From the NCBI GenBank assembly GCA_035352715.1, contig DAOPYE010000031.1, positions 1 to 25,260 of the forward strand: 25,260 nucleotides of DNA, given 5' to 3'. The notes under the pieces were generated by a model. That model had not been told where the DNA came from and did not search any database. It was given only the letters and a program-made list of their open reading frames with translations. How positions within the stretch are numbered: position 1 is the first letter of the stretch; the number at the start of each line of letters is the position of its first letter. Both the position numbers and the translations under genes were made by a program. Shown piece by piece: positions 7,611-15,691 of this stretch. The stretch is from DAOPYE01 sp035352715 (GTDB lineage: Bacteria > Acidobacteriota > Holophagae > Holophagales > Holophagaceae).

Positions 7611-10439
7611 ATGAGTGATGCGAAAAAGAAATATGCCGTCTTTCTTCCCCGGACGGAATTCCCTATGCGGGCGGATCTTCCCCAGCGGGAGCCCAAGATC
7701 CTGGAACGCTGGAAGCAGGAGCGTCTGTACGAGCGCATCGAGGCGCGCCGCAAGGCGGACAACGCCGCTGGCAAGGGGCGCGGCCGCCGCATCCTGCACG
7801 ATGGGCCTCCCTACGCCAACGGCGCGATCCACATGGGCCACGCCATGAACAAGATCCTGAAGGATCTGGTGGTGAAGTCCCTGTGGCTGGATGGCTATGA
7901 ATCCCCCTACGTTCCCGGCTGGGACTGCCACGGCCTGCCCATCGAGCACGCGGTGGAAAAGGATCTGGGCCCCAAGCGCCGCGAGATGCCGCGCTCGGAA
8001 TTCCTGGCGCGCTGCCGGGCCTATGCGCAGAAGTGGGTGGACACCCAGCGTACGGGCTTCCAGCGCCTGGGCGTGCTGGCCTCCTGGGATGATCCTTACG
8101 TGACCATGGCGCCGCGCTTCGAGGCCGATGTGGTGCGCCTGCTGGGCAAGCTCTTCGAGCGCGGCGCGGTCAAGCGCAAGTTGAAGGTCGTGCACTGGAG
8201 CTACGGCGCCCGCACTGCCCTGGCCGAGGCCGAGGTGGAGTACGCGGACAAGACCAGTTCCGCCGTCACCGTGGCCTTCGCGGTGAAGGAGGAGGACGCC
8301 AAGCGCCTGGGCCTGCCCACGCAACTGTACCTGCCCATCTGGACGACGACGCCCTGGACCCTGCCCAGCAATCTTGCCGTGGCCATGCATCCCGATATGG
8401 AATACGCCGTGGGCTCCGCCTCCTTCGGCGGCAAGACCATCCACCTCCTCGTCGGCGTCCCCCTGCTGGAGGGCTTCAAGGCCAGCACCGGCCTGGCCTT
8501 CAAGACGCTGGAGATCCGCAAGGGTAGCGAGTTCCAGACGCTGACCTACCGCCATCCCTGGCTGGAGCGCGAAAGCCCCGTGCTGATGGCCGACTATGTG
8601 ACCGCGGATACGGGCACCGGCCTGGTGCATACGGCGCCGGATCATGGCGTGGACGACTTCAATCTGGCCAACCACCTGGGGCTGCTCCAGCTTGTGGGGC
8701 CCGATGGCAAGTTCACGGCCGCGGTCAACGATCCGGAACTGGAAGGCAAGAACATCTTCGATACGAACCCCATCGTGGTGGATCGCCTGAAGGCGCTGGC
8801 GGAGGCGCCCTTCGCCAAGCCCGGCCAGGGCTTCCTGCTGCACGAGGAAAAGCTGACGCACAGCTATCCCCACTGCTGGCGCACCAAGACGCCCATCTTC
8901 TTCCGTGCCACGGAGCAGTGGTTCATCACCATGGACGACGAGCTGGATGGCCGCGGCCAGAGCCTGCGCGACCTGGGCCTGGAAGGCGTCGACACCACGC
9001 GCTGGGTGCCCGCCCAGGGCCGCAACCGCATCTATTCCATGATCGCGGGCCGTCCAGACTGGTGCATCTCGCGCCAGCGCGCCTGGGGCACGCCCATCAC
9101 CGTGCTGCGCTGCAGCGACTGCGGCGAGCCGCTGGTGTGTCCGGAGATCTTTGAAAAGGCCGCGCAGGCCATCGAGAAAGCCGGCATCGAGGCCTGGTCG
9201 GAACTGGAACTGGAAAGCCTGAAGCCCGCCGGGGCGACGTGCGCCGCCTGCGGTGGCTCCACCTTCCAGAAGGAGACGGACATCCTGGACGTGTGGATCG
9301 ATTCCGGCGTCAGCGCGACGGTCGTCACGAATATGCACCCTGAGCTGAAGCCCGAGGACTACGGCCACTTTATCTATCTGGAGGGGTCCGACCAGCATCG
9401 CGGATGGTTCCATTCCTCGCTGCTCTTCAACCTCGCCGCCAGCGGCAAGAAGCCCTACGACACCGTGGTGACGCATGGCTTCGTGCTCGACGGTAAGGGA
9501 CAGAAGATGTCCAAGAGCCTGGGCAATGTGATCACGCCCGAGGAGATCATGAAGACGCTGGGGGCGGACATCCTGCGCCTTTGGACAGCGAATGTCGATT
9601 TCAGCGAGGACGTTCGCATCTCCAAGGACATCCTCGATCGCAACGCCGACGCCTACCGCAAGATTCGCAACACGCTCCGCTTCCTGCTGGGCGCGCTGTC
9701 CGACTTCGATCCCGCGCGGGACGCGGTGCCGGAATCGGAATGGACGAGTCTGGACCGCTGGGTCTGGGCGGCTTTCCAGGAGCTGGCGTCCGATGTGCGC
9801 TCGGCCTACCGCAACTTCGACTTCCTGCGCGTGGCGCAGGACCTCCTGGGGTTCTGCCAGCTGGAGCTCTCCAGCCGCTACTTCGGCATCATCAAGGACC
9901 GGCTCTACTGCGACGCGCAGGACTCGGCGCGCCGCCGCAGCTGCCGCACGGTGAGCCACCGGATCGCCCAGGGACTGCTGGTGCTGCTGGCGCCCGTGCT
10001 CAGCTTCACCGCCGACGAGGCCTGGGCCTTCCTGCCCGGCACCGAAGGATCCGTATTCGAGCAGCGCTTCCCTGAGCCCGAGTCCCTGTCGGTGTCCGAC
10101 GCCTGGGCGCGCTTCTGGGAGATCCGCGACAAGGTGCAGGCCGCCATGGAGCCGCACCGCGCCTCCAAGTCCATCGGCACCAGCCTGGATGCGGATGTCG
10201 TCCTGACCCTTTCCGCCGCCGACCGCACGGCGCTGGAATCCCTGGGCGAGAAGCTCGAGGACCTGCTGGAGATCTCCGGATTGACTCTGCAGGAGGGCCC
10301 CGAACTGGAGGTTGCTGTCGCGCCCCACGCCGGGACGAAGTGCCCCCGCTGCTGGAATCACCGCGGAGGCACAGGGCAGGGTGAGGATGCGGATCTCTGC
10401 CCCCGTTGCTGGGACGTGATCCGCGGAGGCCAGGCGTGA
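7611..10439 (+). CDS. ileS: Isoleucyl-tRNA synthetase
   Basis: 942 residues, the usual length of the bacterial (eubacterial-type) enzyme that charges tRNA-Ile in the cytoplasm. The HIGH signature appears as HMGH at 74-77 within PPYANGAIHMGHAMNK, and KMSKS at 632-636. The editing domain shows TTTPWTLPSNLAV, and GSDQHRGWFHSSLLF belongs to the catalytic core. A C-terminal zinc knuckle is intact, with CPRC at 911-914 and CPRC at 930-933. ATG 7611 is chosen because the protein then begins just before the conserved LPRTEFPMRADLPQREPKIL segment; the frame is open far upstream but has no family-like sequence there. The stop overlaps the lspA start, so the two are translationally coupled. The leader hairpin may control expression. 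Confidence 0.97.
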   Translation: MSDAKKKYAVFLPRTEFPMRADLPQREPKILERWKQERLYERIEARRKADNAAGKGRGRRILHDGPPYANGAIHMGHAMNKILKDLVVKSLWLDGYESPYVPGWDCHGLPIEHAVEKDLGPKRREMPRSEFLARCRAYAQKWVDTQRTGFQRLGVLASWDDPYVTMAPRFEADVVRLLGKLFERGAVKRKLKVVHWSYGARTALAEAEVEYADKTSSAVTVAFAVKEEDAKRLGLPTQLYLPIWTTTPWTLPSNLAVAMHPDMEYAVGSASFGGKTIHLLVGVPLLEGFKASTGLAFKTLEIRKGSEFQTLTYRHPWLERESPVLMADYVTADTGTGLVHTAPDHGVDDFNLANHLGLLQLVGPDGKFTAAVNDPELEGKNIFDTNPIVVDRLKALAEAPFAKPGQGFLLHEEKLTHSYPHCWRTKTPIFFRATEQWFITMDDELDGRGQSLRDLGLEGVDTTRWVPAQGRNRIYSMIAGRPDWCISRQRAWGTPITVLRCSDCGEPLVCPEIFEKAAQAIEKAGIEAWSELELESLKPAGATCAACGGSTFQKETDILDVWIDSGVSATVVTNMHPELKPEDYGHFIYLEGSDQHRGWFHSSLLFNLAASGKKPYDTVVTHGFVLDGKGQKMSKSLGNVITPEEIMKTLGADILRLWTANVDFSEDVRISKDILDRNADAYRKIRNTLRFLLGALSDFDPARDAVPESEWTSLDRWVWAAFQELASDVRSAYRNFDFLRVAQDLLGFCQLELSSRYFGIIKDRLYCDAQDSARRRSCRTVSHRIAQGLLVLLAPVLSFTADEAWAFLPGTEGSVFEQRFPEPESLSVSDAWARFWEIRDKVQAAMEPHRASKSIGTSLDADVVLTLSAADRTALESLGEKLEDLLEISGLTLQEGPELEVAVAPHAGTKCPRCWNHRGGTGQGEDADLCPRCWDVIRGGQA

Positions 10440-10963
10440 GCCTCACGGATGGATGGGTGAAGCGCCTGCCCTGGCTGGCGCTTCCCGCCGTCGCGTTGGC
10501 GCTGGATCTGGGCAGCAAAGCCTGGATCCTGCGCACCCTGGCGGCGGATGAATCGAAGGTCGTCATTCCCAACTTTTTCAGCCTGACCCTGGGCTTCAAC
10601 CCCGGGGCTATCTTTGGCAGTTTCCACAACGCGCCCACGTGGTTGCGGACGGCGCTGTTCCTGGGGGCGGGCCTGCTGGCGCTGGGTTATTTTGGCTATG
10701 AATTTCTGAAGGCCGAGACCTCCACGCTTCAGCGCGTGGCGCTGGGGCTGATCCTGGGCGGCGCGCTGGGCAACGGCATCGATCGCGTCATCCACGGCGC
10801 CGTGGTGGATTTCCTGGATTTCTACGCCCGGAACTGGCACCTGGGGTTCACCACGATCCACGAATGGCACTACTGGGCCTTCAACATCGCCGATAGCTGC
10901 ATCGTCTGCGGGGCGGCGCTGTACGGGATCTGGCTCTGGTCGCAGCGAAAAAAGGAATCCTGA
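10436..10963 (+). CDS. lspA: Lipoprotein signal peptidase (signal peptidase II)
   Basis: 175 residues with four hydrophobic helices. This inner-membrane aspartic protease removes signal peptides from diacylglyceryl-modified prolipoproteins. The catalytic pair is visible: Asp116 in GNGIDRVIHGAVVDFLDFY and Asp153 in FNIADSCI. The early helix shows LDLGSKAWI, and NPGAIFGSF matches the family's conserved N-x-G-x-A-F-G loop. The start is the GTG at 10436, overlapping the ileS stop as GTGA, with GGAGG (10425-10429) 6 nt before it; an upstream in-frame ATG at 10406 lies inside ileS. The ileS-lspA pairing is common in bacteria. A lipoprotein gene, a plausible substrate, follows 36 nt downstream. Confidence 0.95.
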   Translation: MSLTDGWVKRLPWLALPAVALALDLGSKAWILRTLAADESKVVIPNFFSLTLGFNPGAIFGSFHNAPTWLRTALFLGAGLLALGYFGYEFLKAETSTLQRVALGLILGGALGNGIDRVIHGAVVDFLDFYARNWHLGFTTIHEWHYWAFNIADSCIVCGAALYGIWLWSQRKKES

Positions 10964-10999
10964 ACCCAATTTGCGGCATGATGCCTGTGGAGGATGCGC

Positions 11000-11770
11000 A
11001 TGCGGCGTTTATTCCTGTTCTCTCCTCTCGTTTTCGTGCTCACGCTCGTCGCCTGTCGCCGACCCGAGGTGGAAGCCTTCGAGCGCAAGCCATTGCCCAT
11101 CGCGGTGAGCTTTGAGGTCTCGCCGGAATACCCCAGGGCGGAAGAGTTGGCCAAGGAATACGCCGCCGCCCTACGGGCGCGTCTCGCCACGCGCGTGACC
11201 GTCGTGCCTGCGGGCGTGCCTGTGCCCGATGAATCCGCCGAGATGCGCGTTACCGTCACCCAGGTTCGGACCCATGGCGATCCGTCTCCGGCCGCCATCG
11301 GCGCCGCCACGGGCGTGGCCGTCGGGGCGCTGAGCCTCATGGCGGGCAATCGCGACGCCGTTTTCGACGGCTTCTTCTGGGGGCTGTGGGCGGGGACGCA
11401 CGCGAGCCATCTCCGGCACGAGGACCGGCGACGCCTGGGCTTTGATCCGGTCAGCGTGAGCGCCGTCGTGCGCCTTTCCCAGAAGGGGATCGTCGAGCCT
11501 CTGGCCGAGTTCGGCGTGGGAGGGGGCGAGGTGATCGACCAGATGGATTCCCTGCGCTTCAGCGAACGGGATGACGAAGCCCGCATCCGGGAGGAAGAAG
11601 CCAAAGCCTTCGCGCGGGTCGTGGTGGCGCGCCTTCAGGAGCGCTTCCACTGGCTGCCCCTGGCCCAGCCCAGCTACTATGTGGCGCCTTTCCAGCCGGT
11701 CGTTTCTCCTGTGGCCCAGCCCGCTCAGGAACCCGCACCCGTGCCGACGCCGGATCCATCGGCGCATTGA
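11000..11770 (+). CDS. Putative lipoprotein with glycine-zipper-like segment
   Basis: 256 residues, family not recognised. The N-terminus MRRLFLFSPLVFVLTLVAC is a lipoprotein signal peptide with lipobox LVAC, so Cys19 should be lipidated and cleaved by LspA. Residue +2 is Arg, which does not signal inner-membrane retention, so outer-membrane sorting is plausible. A mid-protein stretch (AAIGAATGVAVGALSLMAG) has glycine-zipper-like spacing. The last 35 residues are rich in Pro, Ala and Gln and look disordered. ATG 11000 is preferred over ATG 10994, because GTGGAGG (10987-10993) would abut the earlier codon but lies 6 nt before 11000. It follows lspA by 36 nt and is probably part of the same operon. 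Confidence 0.75.
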   Translation: MRRLFLFSPLVFVLTLVACRRPEVEAFERKPLPIAVSFEVSPEYPRAEELAKEYAAALRARLATRVTVVPAGVPVPDESAEMRVTVTQVRTHGDPSPAAIGAATGVAVGALSLMAGNRDAVFDGFFWGLWAGTHASHLRHEDRRRLGFDPVSVSAVVRLSQKGIVEPLAEFGVGGGEVIDQMDSLRFSERDDEARIREEEAKAFARVVVARLQERFHWLPLAQPSYYVAPFQPVVSPVAQPAQEPAPVPTPDPSAH

Positions 11771-11778
11771 GGCGGATC

Positions 11779-12528
11779 ATGGAAGCCCCCGTCCTCCGCT
11801 GTCAGGCCTGCGGCGCGCCGGTTTCCGAGGACGCCCCCCAGTGTCCCTACTGCCAATGTCCGGTGGCGACGGTGGCCTGCCCGCACTGCTTTGCGATGGT
11901 CTCGATCCATGCCCGGCACTGCTCGCAGTGCGGCGCAGCGCTTGAGGTTCGCGAGCAGGGCGCGGAGAGTCCTCTGGACTGTCCCGGCTGCGGCACCGCG
12001 CTGCTGGTGACGCCGATCGGCGATCTGGACCTCACGCAGTGCTCCAAGTGCGGCGGCGTGTGGCTGCCGCACGAGCGCTTCCAGGCCCTGGCCGCTCGGC
12101 ACGCCGAAGCGGGCAAGGCGGCCGCCGCCGCCGGGGCCAAGCCCGCCAGCGTGCCCCTGAGGGCTGAAGCCGCGCGCTACCGGCCCTGCCCGCAATGCCG
12201 CCAGCTCATGAACCGCTTCAACTACGGCCACGCCTCTGGCGTGATCGTGGACGCCTGCAAGGCCCATGGGCTCTGGTTCGACAAGGATGAACTGCGAGGG
12301 GTCATGGCCTTCATTGATTCCGGCGGGTTGGTGCGCGCGGAACGCGTGGATGCCGAGCGTGAGCGCGAAGCGGCCAAGGCCCTCGCACTTGCGGAAGTCG
12401 AAGGCCGGCGCGCCATGGCCGAGGCCCAGGCCGCCGAAGGTTGGTCCGGGCGCTGGTCAGGAAGTCGCTCCGGCGGCGATCTGGCGGACGGCCTCTTCCG
12501 TTTGTGGGAAGCGTTCCGATCCCTGTGA
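11779..12528 (+). CDS. Multi-zinc-ribbon protein (double zinc ribbon plus TFIIB-type zinc fingers)
   Basis: 249 residues. Four cysteine clusters are visible. CQACG paired with CPYC and CPHC paired with CSQC are typical of double zinc ribbon domains. CPGCG paired with CSKCGGVWLPHERF is typical of zf-TFIIB domains. A second zf-TFIIB-like unit is CPQC followed by VDACKAHGLWFDKDEL, in which the last cysteine of the usual C-x-x-C is replaced by His. Residues 190-220 form an Ala/Glu/Arg-rich helix, and the tail has a Ser/Gly/Trp stretch (GWSGRWSGSRSGGD). The ATG at 11779 has GAGGCGGA before it; an alternative TTG at 11767 would overlap the upstream stop. Function is unknown; such proteins are often annotated only as zinc-binding. 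It ends the ileS-lspA gene string. Confidence 0.82.
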   Translation: MEAPVLRCQACGAPVSEDAPQCPYCQCPVATVACPHCFAMVSIHARHCSQCGAALEVREQGAESPLDCPGCGTALLVTPIGDLDLTQCSKCGGVWLPHERFQALAARHAEAGKAAAAAGAKPASVPLRAEAARYRPCPQCRQLMNRFNYGHASGVIVDACKAHGLWFDKDELRGVMAFIDSGGLVRAERVDAEREREAAKALALAEVEGRRAMAEAQAAEGWSGRWSGSRSGGDLADGLFRLWEAFRSL

Positions 12529-12544
12529 GTGTTTCAGCCTGAAA

Positions 12545-12579
12545 GCGAAGCGGCGGCGCCTGGGGCTCCGCCGCTTCGC
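12545..12579. terminator. Hairpin between convergent genes (possible bidirectional terminator)
   Basis: A perfect 12-bp stem (12545-12556 with 12568-12579) with an 11-nt loop lies between the zinc-ribbon gene and the convergent methyltransferase gene. There is no real T-run on either side, only TTTC on the minus strand. Termination strength is therefore uncertain, but position and stem length fit a shared terminator. Confidence 0.6.
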
Positions 12580-12589
12580 GCTTGCCGAC

Positions 12590-13354
12590 CTAGGGACGTT
12601 TCAGGACGTAGAACTCGTACCCGTAGCTATCCCCGCACCGGCGGTAGAGGGCCATTTCCTCGTGCATGGCCTCGATGATGGGTGCCAGCGAGGCGTCGTC
12701 CTGGTGCAGGCGGCACTGGGCTTCGACGTGATCGAAGTAGTCCCACCAGTCCTGGCGGGGCAGGCGGAAATGCCCGAGGACTTGAAGCCCCAACTCGCGC
12801 GCGAATTGAAGATTCGCATCCACGGTCGCCATTTCGGGATACCAGGAGCTCCAGGCGTTAAGCGCCTCTTCGGGCGGATGGGGCTCGAACCAGGTCGCGT
12901 CCGTGATGGCCATCCTTCCGCCGGGTCGCAGCAGGGGCATCCAGGTGGCGAGGCCCTTGGCCCACCCGATGTGGGTGATGGCTCCTTCAGACCAGATCAG
13001 ATCCAGGCTTTGCGGGGCCACCGGCGGATCGCCCAGATCGCCGGTCGTGGGTTGAATCCAGGAACCCAGTCCCATCTGTTGGGCGTTGGCCCAGAGATCG
13101 TCCAGGGCGGTGCCATCGGCGTCCAGGGCCAAAACCGGGCATTGCAACTGCTCGGCCAGCAGCAGGGCCGACGCGCCGGAGCCGCAGCCGAAATCCGCGA
13201 CGCAGGGATGCGGGGGCAGGGGGCACAGCGAAAGCGCCTGGAGGGTGGAGGCCCGGCTGCCAGGGCCTTTCCTGGTCATGCCTTTGAATAGGCGCAGCAA
13301 GGGGGCGACGGCTTCCATGAAGGGCATGGAAGCAAAGGGGGGATGAAAAGACAT
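12590..13354 (-). CDS. Class I SAM-dependent methyltransferase, small-molecule type
   Basis: 254 residues with a Rossmann methyltransferase core. Motif I is VADFGCGSGASALLLA, the acidic residue ending strand 2 is in VLALDADG, motif II is DLIWSEGAITHIGW, and motif III is LLRPGGRMAITDATWF. The C-terminal part (LPRQDWWDYFDHVEAQCRL) is rich in aromatic residues and probably forms the substrate lid. The substrate is unknown. ATG 13354 (MSFHPPFASMPF) is chosen because GGAGAG lies 6 nt before it; the longer frame to 13390 has no ribosome site. It follows tpiA but is separated from it by a strong terminator, so it should have its own promoter in the 200-bp spacer, although no good box stands out there. 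Confidence 0.85.
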   Translation of the reverse strand: MSFHPPFASMPFMEAVAPLLRLFKGMTRKGPGSRASTLQALSLCPLPPHPCVADFGCGSGASALLLAEQLQCPVLALDADGTALDDLWANAQQMGLGSWIQPTTGDLGDPPVAPQSLDLIWSEGAITHIGWAKGLATWMPLLRPGGRMAITDATWFEPHPPEEALNAWSSWYPEMATVDANLQFARELGLQVLGHFRLPRQDWWDYFDHVEAQCRLHQDDASLAPIIEAMHEEMALYRRCGDSYGYEFYVLKRP

Positions 13355-13434
13355 GGCTCTCTCCGATGCAAAACGATGACGTACGAACATTCACCCAGTC
13401 CCGATTTCCAGGACCTGGGATTGCAACGTTGATT

Positions 13435-13454
13435 CCGCTCTGCCTACAGAGCGG
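13435..13454 (-). other. Perfect 8-bp hairpin in the methyltransferase leader region
   Basis: CCGCTCTG (13435-13442) pairs perfectly with CAGAGCGG (13447-13454) around a 4-nt loop. It lies about 80 nt upstream of the methyltransferase ATG and about 85 nt after the tpiA terminator. No T-run follows. It could be a leader hairpin or a protein-binding palindrome. Confidence 0.4.
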
Positions 13455-13538
13455 CCAGCGCCGATTCCGTATTTCGTGTTTTGAGAGAGGGCATCCAGAC
13501 TCCGCGCCCAGTATAGCTTTCCATTCGCACGTTTTCAG

Positions 13539-13571
13539 AAAAACAGAAGAGGCCGCATCTGCGGCCTCTTC
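13539..13571 (-). terminator. Rho-independent terminator of tpiA
   Basis: On the minus strand an 11-bp perfect stem (GAAGAGGCCGC with its complement, 13571-13561 and 13556-13546) with a 4-nt loop begins 21 nt after the tpiA stop. It is followed by TGTTTTT (through 13539). This is the clearest intrinsic terminator in the window. Confidence 0.88.
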
Positions 13572-13592
13572 CATCTACAAAAGGAAAGCGGT

Positions 13593-14336
13593 TTAGGCTT
13601 CCTGGGCCTGCTGGATCAGCTTCAAGAACTTCTCGGCCACCAAAGCGGCGCCGCCGACGAGGCCGCCGCTGACGTGGGGCACGCGGATCAGTTCGGGGAA
13701 GCTATCGGGAGTCACGCTGCCGCCGTACTGGATGGCGACGGTCTTGCCCGCTTCGCCCAGCAGCTTGACCAGCTCTTCGGCCACGAAGGCGTGGACTTCC
13801 TTCACCTGCTCGACGGTGGCCACGCGGCCGGTGCCGATGGCCCACACGGGCTCATAGGCGACGACCAGCGCGCCCGCACCGGTCTCCTTCAGGACGGCGA
13901 GCTGCTCGCGCAGCACGTCGAACATCTTGCCGCCGTCGCGCTCTTCCAGCGTCTCGCCGATGCACAGCACGGGCAGCAAGCCACCGGCGCGCACGGCGTT
14001 GATCTTCTTCACCAGCGCGGCGTTGGTCTCGCCGAACAGGGCGCGGCGCTCGCTGTGGCCCAGCAGCACGCCGTCGACGCCCAGATCCTTGAGCTGCGCC
14101 ACGGACAGCTCGCCCGTGAAAGCGCCCTTGGCTTCGAAGTGCACGTTCTGCGCGAAGACCTTGACGCCGCTCTTGCCGAGCTTCTGCTTGACGAGGGGGA
14201 TGTAGACGGCGGGAGGGGCGATGCCGGCTTCAACGCCGGGCTTGTCGGTGTAGCTGGCGACGACGGAGGCAATGAAGGCCTCGATGTCGGCGGTCAGCAT
14301 GTTCATCTTCCAATTGGCGATGACGATCTTGCTCAT
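13593..14336 (-). CDS. tpiA: Triosephosphate isomerase
   Basis: 247 residues, the normal length of this dimeric TIM-barrel enzyme that interconverts dihydroxyacetone phosphate and glyceraldehyde 3-phosphate. All signatures are intact: NWKMN with the catalytic Lys, GHSERR with the catalytic His, AYEPVWAIGTG with the catalytic Glu and flexible loop 6, and the phosphate-binding YGGSV and GGLVGGAAL. ATG 14336 is preceded by AAGGAGC. It lies 69 nt downstream of pgk and is probably co-transcribed with it, with a hairpin between them and a strong terminator after. No gapA gene is adjacent, although gap-pgk-tpi strings are common. Confidence 0.97.
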   Translation of the reverse strand: MSKIVIANWKMNMLTADIEAFIASVVASYTDKPGVEAGIAPPAVYIPLVKQKLGKSGVKVFAQNVHFEAKGAFTGELSVAQLKDLGVDGVLLGHSERRALFGETNAALVKKINAVRAGGLLPVLCIGETLEERDGGKMFDVLREQLAVLKETGAGALVVAYEPVWAIGTGRVATVEQVKEVHAFVAEELVKLLGEAGKTVAIQYGGSVTPDSFPELIRVPHVSGGLVGGAALVAEKFLKLIQQAQEA

Positions 14337-14360
14337 GGATGCTCCTTGGATTCATGGAAA

Positions 14361-14390
14361 GAGGCACGGCGCCAACGGACGCCGTGCCTC
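14361..14390 (-). other. Intercistronic hairpin between pgk and tpiA
   Basis: A perfect 11-bp stem (GAGGCACGGCG, 14361-14371, with 14380-14390) and 8-nt loop occupy the pgk-tpiA spacer. On the minus strand the stem is followed only by TTTCC, too short for efficient intrinsic termination. It may be a leaky terminator or an mRNA processing/stability element that sets the pgk:tpiA ratio. Confidence 0.6.
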
Positions 14391-14405
14391 CAGAACGGAA
14401 ATGGC

Positions 14406-15602
14406 TTAGGCTTCCAGTGCAGCAACGCCGGGCAGGATGATGCCGCTCAGGAATTCGAGGCTCGCGCCACCGCCGGTGGAGATGTGCGTGATGCGGGGGG
14501 CCACGCCAGCCTTGTTGGCAGCGGAAACGCTATCGCCGCCGCCGAGCACCACGAAGGCGCCCGCTTCGGAGGCCTTGGCCAGCTCTTCGGCCATGGTCAA
14601 GGTTCCAGCGGCGAAGGCGTCCATCTCGAAGACGCCCATGGGACCGTTCCACAGAATGGTCTTGGCGGCCTTGATTTCCTTCATGTAGAGGGCGACCGTT
14701 TCGGGGCCGATATCCAGGCCCATCTTGTCGGCGGGGATGGCGACATCGCTGGTGATGGCAGCGGGGCTATCAGCGGCGAACTCGGCGGCCACGACGTGAT
14801 CCACGGGGATCAGCAGGCGGGTGCCCTTCTCCTTGGCTTCCTTCAGCAGTTCGAGGGCCAGATCCAGCTTGTCCTCTTCGACGAGGCTCTTGCCCACCTC
14901 GTGGCCCTGGGCCTTGAGGAAGGTGTAGCTCATGGCGCCACCGATCAGGATGGCGTCGGCCTTGCCCAGGTAGTTCTTGATGATCTCGATCTTGTCGCTG
15001 ACCTTGGCGCCGCCGAAGATCGTGAGCAGGGGCTTCTCGGGGTTGTGCAGAACCTTGCCCAGGGCCTTGAGCTCCTTCTCCAGCAGGAAGCCGGCCGCGC
15101 GGCGATCCGCGGGGAAGGAGGGCACGACGCCGGCCACGGAGGCGTGGGCGCGGTGGGCGGAGCCGAAGGCGTCGTTCACGTAGGTGTCGGCCAGCTTGGC
15201 CAGCGCCTCGACGAACTCGGGCTTGTTCTTGGTCTCGCCCTTCTCGAAGCGCAGGTTCTCGAGCAGCAGCACCTGGCCGGGCTTCAGCGCGGCGGCTTCG
15301 GCCTCGACCTCGGGGCCCACGACGTAGCTGGCGAGCTTGACGTCGAAGCCCTTGCCCTTCAGGTATTCGGCCACGGGCGCGAGGCTGAACTCAGCCTGGA
15401 AGCCGGTGCCTTCGGGACGACCCAGGTGGCTGCACAGCACGACAGAAGCGCCGCCTTCCAGCAGGTGCTTCAGGGTGGGCAGGGTGGATTCGATGCGGGT
15501 CGCATCCTTGATCACACCATTCTTGAGGGGAACGTTCAGATCTGCGCGAAGAAATACGCGATGACCTTTCACGTCGAGTTCTTTGAGCGTCCGAAACGCC
15601 AT
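14406..15602 (-). CDS. pgk: Phosphoglycerate kinase
   Basis: 398 residues, the normal length of the monomeric cytoplasmic kinase that makes ATP from 1,3-bisphosphoglycerate. The N-terminal substrate domain shows RADLNVPLKNG and SHLGRPEG. The hinge and nucleotide domain show GGAKVSDK, GGAMSYTFLKAQG, LWNGPMGVFE, GGGDSVSAANKAG and the C-terminal HISTGGGASLEFLSG. ATG 15602 has GGAGG 6 nt before it. It is followed by tpiA, and an upstream methyltransferase gene ends 61 nt before it. No missing active-site motif is seen. Confidence 0.97.
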   Translation of the reverse strand: MAFRTLKELDVKGHRVFLRADLNVPLKNGVIKDATRIESTLPTLKHLLEGGASVVLCSHLGRPEGTGFQAEFSLAPVAEYLKGKGFDVKLASYVVGPEVEAEAAALKPGQVLLLENLRFEKGETKNKPEFVEALAKLADTYVNDAFGSAHRAHASVAGVVPSFPADRRAAGFLLEKELKALGKVLHNPEKPLLTIFGGAKVSDKIEIIKNYLGKADAILIGGAMSYTFLKAQGHEVGKSLVEEDKLDLALELLKEAKEKGTRLLIPVDHVVAAEFAADSPAAITSDVAIPADKMGLDIGPETVALYMKEIKAAKTILWNGPMGVFEMDAFAAGTLTMAEELAKASEAGAFVVLGGGDSVSAANKAGVAPRITHISTGGGASLEFLSGIILPGVAALEA

Positions 15603-15662
15603 GAAACACCTCCGTAGGCTGTCGGCTAAAGCGCCGAAAACGTGATAAATCCAGGACCTTCA

Positions 15663-15691
15663 ATTATAGGTGGAAAAGACCGATCCACCGA
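15663..15691 (-). promoter_or_regulatory. Possible pgk promoter
   Basis: On the minus strand a perfect TATAAT (15668-15663) overlaps the stop codon of the upstream methyltransferase gene, and would start transcription about 50-55 nt before pgk. The hexamer 17 nt further upstream (TCGGTG) is a poor -35, so this rests mainly on the -10 box. Confidence 0.3.

Noticed and set aside
7566..10361. A 931-codon open frame on the minus strand opposite ileS
   Set aside because: It is a shadow of GC-rich codon use; the translated sequence is low-complexity (rich in G, A, L, Q, H) with no domain, while the plus strand holds a complete ileS.
13674..15617. A 647-codon open frame on the plus strand across tpiA and pgk
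   Set aside because: It spans two real genes and their spacer on the opposite strand; the product is repetitive in G, L, H, D and Q, typical of an antisense shadow.
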